DNA from: JBCDBH01 sp039184055
GTDB lineage: Bacteria > Acidobacteriota > Thermoanaerobaculia > Multivoradales > J023
Direction of reading: 5' to 3'
Length of the DNA: 10,105 nucleotides
Assembly (NCBI GenBank): GCA_039184055.1
Contig: JBCDBH010000215.1
Span: forward strand, 1 to 10,105
The notes beneath the pieces were generated by a model that did no database searches, was not told where the DNA came from, and worked only from the letters and a program-made list of their open reading frames with translations. Below are positions 1 through 4,370 of the stretch, one piece after another. The position numbers were made by a program, and so were the translations under genes. Each line of letters begins with the position of its first letter. Positions within the stretch are counted from its first letter, which is position 1.

Positions 1-15
1 CCGGTCTAGGACCGG
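1..15 (-). terminator. Possible terminator hairpin after the 275-aa gene, cut by the window edge
   Basis: A perfect 6-bp stem (CCGGTC at 1-6, GACCGG at 10-15) with a 3-base loop lies 11 bases past the stop codon of the minus-strand gene. Any T-tract would lie beyond the window edge, so only the stem can be seen. Rho-independent termination is an inference from position. Confidence 0.35.
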
Positions 16-26
16 GCCGCGTGGGA

Positions 27-854
27 TCAGTTGACGACCGGGTTGCCGTCGCTGGGTTCGTGTGGCTCCTCCGGCGCCACGGTTACGGGCTCTTGGCTCG
101 GCTCTTCACCGACTGGCTCGAGCGGCTCCTCTTCGTCGGACCCACGACGGCGACGAGTCGGACGGATCCGGTCGGCGAGTCCCGTTTTGCCGACGAGGCG
201 ACACAGACCTTCGAGCATCTGGGTGGCGCCACGGAGGCGTTGGTCGAATTCCGCGAGGACCTCGTTGCGGAACTCGAGGTCGATTTCTTCCCGACGGCGA
301 TAGCGTTTGAGCGCTTTGTAGGCCTCGTCGAGCTCGGTCAGCGGACCTTCGAGCGTGGCGACGAGAGGCGCCGGGTCGAAGACGGTTCCCGCGATCAACG
401 GTTCGGGAAAGGGAGCGGCCGGGTTGCGAAGGCTGTCGAGCGCCACGCGCGCTTGAGGCAGCAGCCTTTCGGGTAACGACTCGGTGCTGCCGTCGAGGCC
501 GAGCAATGAGTCGGCGGCCGAGCCGAAGCTGCCACGCATGCTGGCGCGGACTTGGATCAGCCGTTGACGTAGGGTCTCCACCGCCGCGTCGCGACGACGC
601 CGGGGCACGTTGTCGTCGGAGCGACGACGATAGAGACGATCGGCGCGATCGTTGAGCGTTTGTTGCTCACGCTTGACGATCCTGCTGAGCGCGATCTGCA
701 TCAGGTCGACGTCGAGCGTCTCCCCTTCTTCCAGCACCGAGCGCATCAGGGTGGCGAACTCCGGGGTGGTGATCTCGCCGAATTCCTCGGCCGCCAACAC
801 CACCGTGTCGGCCAGGCGGTGACGTTGGGTCACCAATTCAGTGGGACGTGACAT
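27..854 (-). CDS. Unknown charged helical protein, 275 aa
   Basis: I do not recognise a family. The start is the ATG at 854 because AGGAG lies 7 bases upstream of it; a GTG six codons further upstream would put that ribosome site inside the coding region. There is no signal peptide or membrane helix, so the product is probably cytoplasmic. The first ~230 residues look almost wholly helical, with heptad-like charge patterns and Arg-rich patches (for example RRRSDDN and PRRRRDA near residues 71-90). The last ~40 residues form a disordered-looking tail rich in Glu and Pro, right after an RRRR stretch. The overall charge pattern (basic helical body, acidic tail) could suit binding to nucleic acid or to a partner protein, but nothing shows which. 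It stands alone, with the large repeat-rich gap upstream of it. Certain as a gene, unknown as a function. Confidence 0.8.
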   Translation of the reverse strand: MSRPTELVTQRHRLADTVVLAAEEFGEITTPEFATLMRSVLEEGETLDVDLMQIALSRIVKREQQTLNDRADRLYRRRSDDNVPRRRRDAAVETLRQRLIQVRASMRGSFGSAADSLLGLDGSTESLPERLLPQARVALDSLRNPAAPFPEPLIAGTVFDPAPLVATLEGPLTELDEAYKALKRYRRREEIDLEFRNEVLAEFDQRLRGATQMLEGLCRLVGKTGLADRIRPTRRRRGSDEEEPLEPVGEEPSQEPVTVAPEEPHEPSDGNPVVN

Positions 855-958
855 GGTCTTTCTCCTCTTCACCGGATGAGTGGGCGGCCGAGCGCTCTCC
901 GTGAGCTCTCCACCGATGACGTGGGATCCGGTATCGCTCCCGCGTCACGGGTGGAGAA

Positions 959-975
959 TTGCACCTGGCGTGCAA
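959..975. promoter_or_regulatory. Operator-like palindrome TTGCAC-N5-GTGCAA
   Basis: Perfect 6-bp inverted repeat with a 5-base spacer, 17 bp overall, centred about 113 bases upstream of the ATG of the 275-aa gene. The size and symmetry suit a dimeric helix-turn-helix repressor. No strong -35/-10 pair is visible next to it, so the operator role is an inference. Confidence 0.3.
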
Positions 976-992
976 AATCTTGTTCTTTTTGG

Positions 993-1025
993 CATGGGTG
1001 GCGATTTCGCGACCCATGAGAAAAA
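993..1025. repeat. Two-part repeat, copy A, with hairpin
   Basis: GGCGATTTCGC (1000-1010) is followed after one base by ACCCATGAGAAAA (1012-1024). The segment 993-1018 folds as CATGGGT/ACCCATG (7 bp), one G/G mismatch, GCG/CGC and an ATTT loop. Copy B at 1186-1223 has the same two blocks further apart. Confidence 0.5.
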
Positions 1026-1060
1026 TGACTGGATAAAGAGCGATCTGTGATAATGCTTCG

Positions 1061-1076
1061 GGATGAATCGATCGAT
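1061..1076 (+). repeat. 16-base direct repeat, copy 1
   Basis: GGATGAATCGATCGAT; it differs at one base from GGAGGAATCGATCGAT at 1124-1139, 63 bases downstream. The inner ATCGATCGAT is self-complementary. Confidence 0.5.
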
Positions 1077-1123
1077 GATTTGGATGTTTTGGGATGGATA
1101 CGGAGCTGCCGCGGACGGATCGG

Positions 1124-1139
1124 GGAGGAATCGATCGAT
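1124..1139 (+). repeat. 16-base direct repeat, copy 2
   Basis: GGAGGAATCGATCGAT, 15 of 16 bases identical to 1061-1076. Both copies lie between copies A and B of the two-part repeat. Confidence 0.5.
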
Positions 1140-1185
1140 TTAGACTCGGAAACGGCTCAAATCAGGCTGTTTTCGTCTTGAACTA

Positions 1186-1223
1186 GGCGATTTCGCCCCG
1201 CGTTTTTGCCACCCATAAGAAAA
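1186..1223. repeat. Two-part repeat, copy B, with hairpin
   Basis: GGCGATTTCGC at 1186-1196 is identical to copy A, and ACCCATAAGAAAA at 1211-1223 matches 12 of 13 bases of its second block, but here 14 bases separate the blocks instead of one. GGCG-ATTT-CGCC (1186-1197) forms a small hairpin. GCCACCCAT at 1208-1216 is also the exact reverse complement of ATGGGTGGC at 994-1002 in copy A. Confidence 0.5.
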
Positions 1224-1292
1224 GCGGTCAAAAGGTACAAAGCAGCGAAAGCGCCTTGTCGGGGAATTCGAGGATCTGGGCTCGATCCAAGA

Positions 1293-1309
1293 ATCGTGTT
1301 TTACACGAT
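1293..1309. promoter_or_regulatory. Perfect 17-bp palindrome ATCGTGT-TTT-ACACGAT
   Basis: A 7-bp perfect inverted repeat around TTT. The half-site ACACGAT occurs again at 1322-1328, and GCACGAT at 1352-1358. The cluster suggests a regulator-binding site with extra half-sites, or a small hairpin. The nearest gene start downstream on the minus strand (854) is over 400 bases away, so no target gene can be named. Confidence 0.35.
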
Positions 1310-1402
1310 CAATCCTTATTTACACGATAAGAAGCGATTTTTTCGTATCATGCACGATCCGCATTTTCGCCAAAGCCTTCTTTTTCAAATTTTTGGATGA
1401 AA

Positions 1403-1462
1403 TTCGCGTCGGAAAGCCTTCCTCGTGAGACGCGAACGAGCATCAGGCGGAGCGGAAGGCTT
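1403..1462. terminator. Overlapping alternative hairpins downstream of the 186-aa membrane-protein gene
   Basis: Two stems share bases. Stem 1 is TTCGCGTC (1403-1410) with GACGCGAA (1429-1436), 8 bp. Stem 2 is AAGCCTTCC (1414-1422) with GGAAGGCTT (1454-1462), 9 bp, and one arm of it lies in the loop of stem 1. They begin about 30 bases past the stop codon at 1492 on the minus strand. There is no T-tract directly after either stem on the minus strand, so this is not a standard intrinsic terminator. It may mark the transcript end or block 3' decay. Confidence 0.3.
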
Positions 1463-1491
1463 CGGAACGGGCCGTCGACCGAGCAGGCTGG

Positions 1492-2052
1492 CTACGGAGC
1501 GGTTGGATTCTCGAGCCGGAAGCCCCACGCCCAGCCGAGCGCGCCGCGCCGCAACGAGACGGCGACCGTCTCACCCACTTCGAGATCCGCATCGTCGGGC
1601 AGACGCACTTTGTCGATCGGTGGACGCTCGGCGAAGGTGAAGCCGCCGTAGTCGTAGCAGGTGTTGGTGGTGACGGTGGAGGTTTGGGCGCGATGTTTGG
1701 TGCAGTCGAACCAGGACGCTTCCACGCGGGCGTCGAGCGGAGTCGGTGGCGCGGTGTCGAAAAGGCCGTTGGCGAGCAAGAGGAGGGTGGCGGTGAGGGT
1801 CGTGGTGCCGATGAGCAGCAGCGCGCCGCCGAAGATCGCCTGCGCCGGGTCCAACCAGCCTCGGCGGGAGAGGACGAGCGCGCCGGCCAGGGGAAGGAGC
1901 GCCACCACGAAGCCGATACCGAGGCTCGCACACCAGCTCGAGGCGTCGACCGGTGAGAAAAAGAACACCGGCACGATCATGGACAATGGGCCGAGCACGA
2001 CGAGTGCGAGCCCGCCGAGACCAACGATCATCTGTGCTTTTTCGGTGGTCAC
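1492..2052 (-). CDS. Three-helix membrane protein with C-terminal soluble domain, 186 aa
   Basis: Not assigned to a family. The GTG start at 2052 is chosen because AAGGAGG lies just upstream (2063-2057, spacing 4 bases, slightly short); the next in-frame ATG, seven codons on, lies at the edge of the first membrane helix and has no such site. Hydrophobic segments are at about residues 9-33, 41-62 and 71-97. Arg-Arg at 63-64 between helices 2 and 3 suggests that this loop is cytoplasmic, which puts the N-terminus inside and residues ~100-186 in the periplasm. That domain has two cysteines (117 and 132) that could form a disulfide, and a beta-rich look near residues 130-180 (YDYGGFTF, then GETVAVSLRRG). 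It is divergent from the CsgG-like gene across 167 bases. It could be a small sensor or envelope accessory protein; no function can be given. Confidence 0.75.
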   Translation of the reverse strand: MTTEKAQMIVGLGGLALVVLGPLSMIVPVFFFSPVDASSWCASLGIGFVVALLPLAGALVLSRRGWLDPAQAIFGGALLLIGTTTLTATLLLLANGLFDTAPPTPLDARVEASWFDCTKHRAQTSTVTTNTCYDYGGFTFAERPPIDKVRLPDDADLEVGETVAVSLRRGALGWAWGFRLENPTAP

Positions 2053-2088
2053 GAGGCCTCCTTCCCGAGAGATGAACTCAGTGTTCTC

Positions 2089-2099
2089 ATTGTAGTCAA
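2089..2099 (-). promoter_or_regulatory. Weak promoter-like elements for the 186-aa membrane-protein gene
   Basis: On the minus strand TACAAT (2094-2089) matches five of six bases of a sigma70 -10 box and lies 36 bases before the GTG start. TTGACT (2099-2094), a good -35-like hexamer, overlaps it by one base, so the two cannot serve the same promoter. With TTGACT as -35 the -10 at 17-base spacing is poor. The evidence is thin. Confidence 0.2.
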
Positions 2100-2219
2100 G
2101 TGAAAGCGCTCATTATGTCTTCGGATCGGTCGCTGGTAAGATAGAAGCTCGTGCATGATCAACCCCGGGGATCGGGAACACCCCTCTGTCACCCATCCCC
2201 CGAGTCGGGAGAAGCCAAG

Positions 2220-2825
2220 ATGAAACGACTTCTAATTTGTTCGCTGTTTGTCGCCTTGGTGGCGCCGCTTTTCTTCGCGGTGGCCGCCGAAGCGCAGAGC
2301 GAGAAACCGCGGATCGCGGTGTTGGAGTTCAAGAACAAGGCCGACAACCAGTGGTGGTACCACGGTGGTGCCGAGGCGATGCAGGATGTTTTCGTCACGG
2401 AGTTGGTCAAGAGTGGCAAGTTCCGCGTCATCGATCGCGAGCAGCTGGCGGCGTTGATGCGTGAGAAGAATTTGGCGTTGTCCGGTGATATCGATCCGGC
2501 GACCGCGGTGCAGGCCGGCAAGCTGCTCGGCGTCAACTATTTGCTCACCGGCGCGGTGACCGAGTACGGCAATACCGACTCGGGCGGTAGCGGTTTCGGT
2601 ATCAGCGTGCGCAAACGCAAATTTGTCGCCGCCGCGAATGCTCGACTGATCGATTCGGAGACCGGCGAGATCATCTGGGCCGACGAGGCGAGCGCCGAGG
2701 AGTCGACCTCGCGGGTGCGCGTCCGGGGCGTCGGTGGCGGTGTCGATGACGACCGCATGTTCGACAAGGTGATGAAGCCAGTGGTCAAGGATCTGGTGTC
2801 GAGTCTCAAGGTCGCCGACCTCTGA
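2220..2825 (+). CDS. CsgG-family periplasmic or outer-membrane-associated protein, 201 aa
   Basis: The start is the ATG at 2220, with GGAG 8 bases upstream, and it opens a clear Sec signal peptide: KR at residues 2-3, a hydrophobic core at 4-23 and likely cleavage at AEA|QS (25/26). The mature part carries the CsgG-type fold signature: PRIAVLEFKNK (30-40), an amphipathic helix ending VTELVKSGKFRVIDREQL (59-76), AGKLLGVNYLLTGAVTEYG (99-117) and ARLIDSETGEIIWADEASAE (141-160). CsgG proper is a larger outer-membrane lipoprotein pore for curli export. This protein is shorter and has no lipobox Cys after the signal, so it may be a soluble periplasmic relative, as in FlgO- or TolB-N-like proteins. 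No CsgA/B/E/F-like gene is nearby. It appears to be a single-gene transcript closed by the terminator at 2871. The family call is firm; the export role is unproven. Confidence 0.85.
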   Translation: MKRLLICSLFVALVAPLFFAVAAEAQSEKPRIAVLEFKNKADNQWWYHGGAEAMQDVFVTELVKSGKFRVIDREQLAALMREKNLALSGDIDPATAVQAGKLLGVNYLLTGAVTEYGNTDSGGSGFGISVRKRKFVAAANARLIDSETGEIIWADEASAEESTSRVRVRGVGGGVDDDRMFDKVMKPVVKDLVSSLKVADL

Positions 2826-2870
2826 TCGTCACGCGTCGACCACGTCGAATGCCCATTCGACTCGATGAGT

Positions 2871-2899
2871 AAAAAGCCCGGCTTCGGCCGGGCTTTTTT
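2871..2899 (+). terminator. Strong intrinsic terminator after the CsgG-like gene
   Basis: A perfect 12-bp stem, AAAAAGCCCGGC (2871-2882) with GCCGGGCTTTTT (2887-2898), closed by a UUCG tetraloop and followed by a run of six T. It starts 46 bases after the stop codon. The A5/T5 symmetry would let it work in both directions. It separates this gene from the operon that starts at 2941. Confidence 0.92.
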
Positions 2900-2927
2900 G
2901 ATGGCCAGCGAGCTGACACCCCGACGC

Positions 2928-2933
2928 TATACT
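2928..2933 (+). promoter_or_regulatory. Candidate -10 box TATACT for the five-gene operon
   Basis: TATACT matches five of six bases of the sigma70 -10 consensus and ends 7 bases before the ATG at 2941. Transcription from it would begin at or next to the A of the start codon. No ribosome site precedes that ATG, which fits a leaderless transcript. No good -35 is found at 16-18 bases; CTGACA at 2913-2918 is only 9 bases away. Confidence 0.4.
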
Positions 2934-2940
2934 CGCGCCG

Positions 2941-3936
2941 ATGTCGACCCCGACGAAACGTGGATGGTTGGTGGGCGTCCTGCTCAGCGCGCTTTTTTTG
3001 TTTTTGGCGACACGGGGCGTGCGTTGGGATGAGCTTTGGGTGGCGTTCGGACGGGTCGATCTCCTTTTGGTGGGGCTCGCTGGCGTCGCGGCCCTTGTGC
3101 AGGTTGGCGCGCGGGGTTGGCGCTGGCGTTATCTCTTCGATCGTCCACCGAGCGTGTTGTCGTTGAGCCGGGCGCAGCTGATCGGCACGGCGGCGAACAA
3201 TGTCCTACCGGCACGGGCTGGTGATGTCGCGCGGGCGTTTTTGCTGCAGCGTGACGGGGTGGCGCCCCCGGCGGCGTTGGCGTCGATCGTGGTGGAGCGT
3301 CTGGTCGATATCTTGTTGACCGCGGTGCTGCTCGCGCTGGCGTTTTTTCTCGCGCCGCTTCCCGGTTGGTTGATCCAGGCTGGATGGGTCTCGGTCGGCA
3401 TTGCCTTGCTCGGCGTGGTGATGTTGACGGCTGTCCGCTTGCTCGGCGGACGACCGCTCGAACGGTTGATCGCGTGGCTGCCACGGAGCTGGCGCGGGCG
3501 GATCGCCGAGGTGGTGGAGTCGTTTGTCGAGGGGCTCGGCGCCGCCTTTCGGCTGCGCAATCTTCCCGGCCTGGTGGTGTCGTCGGTGGCGGTGGTGGTG
3601 TGGATGCTGGCGCCGGTGTGGTTCTGTCTGCATGCGGTCGGGCTCGAGCTACCGATGGCGTCGGCGATCGTGGTGACGGTATTCGCATCGTTCGCCTTGA
3701 TGATCCCCGCCGCGCCGGGTCATGTCGGGACGCTGCAATGGGCGTGCGTCGTCGCGCTCGGCATCTACGGCGTCGCCGACGAGCCGGCGTTGCTCTTCTC
3801 GCTCGTGCTCCATGCCAGCCAGTGGTTGCCGACGACGGTATGTGGACTGCTGGCGATGTGGAGCCGAGGGCTTCGTCCGGATCGCTTGCCGTCGACACCC
3901 GCGGTCGCGACTCCCGTGACGGTGGAGGGGCGATGA
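2941..3936 (+). CDS. Flippase-like integral membrane protein (LPG_synthase_TM / UPF0104 type), 331 aa
   Basis: Polytopic inner-membrane protein with about seven to eight hydrophobic segments, including residues ~9-24, 40-56, 112-138, 145-167, 210-233, 239-257 and 283-305. Family marks are visible: N-VLPARAGDVARA at 87-99, SIVVERLVD at 115-123 and the PAAPGHVGTLQ loop at 256-266. This superfamily includes the flippase half of MprF and AglD-like proteins, which move or handle lipid-linked molecules. The catalytic aminoacyl-transferase half of MprF is absent, as in most stand-alone members. The ATG at 2941 has no Shine-Dalgarno but a TATACT box just ahead. It heads the operon, and its stop overlaps the next start as ATGA (3933-3936). 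It may transport or position the lipid-linked substrate that the later enzymes modify; the substrate is unknown. Confidence 0.88.
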   Translation: MSTPTKRGWLVGVLLSALFLFLATRGVRWDELWVAFGRVDLLLVGLAGVAALVQVGARGWRWRYLFDRPPSVLSLSRAQLIGTAANNVLPARAGDVARAFLLQRDGVAPPAALASIVVERLVDILLTAVLLALAFFLAPLPGWLIQAGWVSVGIALLGVVMLTAVRLLGGRPLERLIAWLPRSWRGRIAEVVESFVEGLGAAFRLRNLPGLVVSSVAVVVWMLAPVWFCLHAVGLELPMASAIVVTVFASFALMIPAAPGHVGTLQWACVVALGIYGVADEPALLFSLVLHASQWLPTTVCGLLAMWSRGLRPDRLPSTPAVATPVTVEGR

Positions 3937-4370
3937 GCCGTCTCGGTAGCTTTGAGCTCGATCAGGAAGCACGGATCTTTGGCGAGTATGTGCTCGGCGT
4001 CGAACCCTCTCCAGCCTTGATCGAGCGGTACCGTGACGCGCATCATCATTTGGACTTGAAGCCGACGAGCCCGGACGACATCGCGGTGCTCGCGGTGGTG
4101 CGTGAACGGCCATGGACCGTCGCGCCGCTCGACGCGGCGCTGGCGTGGGTGCGTCCACGCGCCACCTTACGGGCAAAGCTGATCACCATGGCGGCGATTC
4201 AGGAGACCACGCCTGAGCTGATCGAGCATTTCGACCGATCGCCCCGGGGGCGGGTGAGGCTGTTCGGCGAGCTGGCGACGATCGGCACGCGAGCGGCGAT
4301 CGATATCGTGGTCGGCGTGGTGCTCTTGATGACGGTGGTGCGTCGTCAGAAACAGGTTCGGCGGCGATGA
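3933..4370 (+). CDS. Unknown 145-aa single-pass membrane protein
   Basis: No family recognised. The start at 3933 lies in an ATGA overlap with the preceding stop, and GGAGGGG sits just before it. The next gene also overlaps by ATGA at 4367, so this small gene is held in translational register between two others, which supports that it is real. Residues 1-110 are soluble and mostly helical, with a His cluster (HHH at 37-39), several Pro-bounded helices and many Arg. A likely membrane helix lies at ~115-136, followed by a strongly basic end (RRQKQVRRR), which suggests that the C-terminus, and possibly an amphipathic N-domain, faces the cytoplasm. It could be a scaffold that holds the operon enzymes at the membrane or a partner of the flippase-like protein; that is a guess from position. 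Confidence 0.75.
   Translation: MSRLGSFELDQEARIFGEYVLGVEPSPALIERYRDAHHHLDLKPTSPDDIAVLAVVRERPWTVAPLDAALAWVRPRATLRAKLITMAAIQETTPELIEHFDRSPRGRVRLFGELATIGTRAAIDIVVGVVLLMTVVRRQKQVRRR

Larger units (their letters stand above)
855..1491. other. Gene-free, A+T-richer, repeat- and hairpin-rich spacer of 637 bases
   Basis: By hand count 961-1440 is about 48% G+C, well below the flanking genes. It lies between two minus-strand genes, so it should hold the end signals of the 186-aa membrane-protein gene and the promoter of the 275-aa gene. No convincing coding frame is present; the longest (1206-1400, +) would need a TTG start and lacks a ribosome site. It holds two copies of a two-part repeat, a 16-base direct repeat, two 17-bp palindromes and overlapping hairpins, each listed separately. 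A regulatory region, a small RNA or a remnant of inserted DNA are all possible; the sequence does not decide between them. Confidence 0.6.

Noticed and set aside
21..476. 151-codon plus-strand frame opposite the 275-aa gene
   Set aside because: No ribosome site, antisense composition, and the minus-strand gene has a well-placed AGGAG and a longer frame.
1000..1223. CRISPR array
   Set aside because: Only two repeat copies with unequal internal spacing and no regular spacer length; no cas genes in the window.
1261..1310. tRNA-like T-arm (GGGCTCGATCC)
   Set aside because: The loop lacks the normal TTC start, the stem does not pair fully, and no acceptor, D or anticodon arms are found at the right distances.
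1206..1400. 64-codon plus-strand frame in the large spacer
   Set aside because: It would start with TTG, has no Shine-Dalgarno, crosses the palindromes and hairpins of the spacer and matches nothing I know. Kept only as a remote possibility.
2151..2219. Upstream extension of the CsgG-like gene to an earlier start at 2151
   Set aside because: The added 23 residues would precede the signal peptide and destroy its N-region; the ATG at 2220 has GGAG at 8 bases and opens the signal directly.
2984..3898. 304-codon open frame on the minus strand opposite the flippase-like gene
   Set aside because: Low-complexity Arg/Pro/Ser/Thr composition typical of an antisense frame; the plus frame has clear membrane helices and family motifs.
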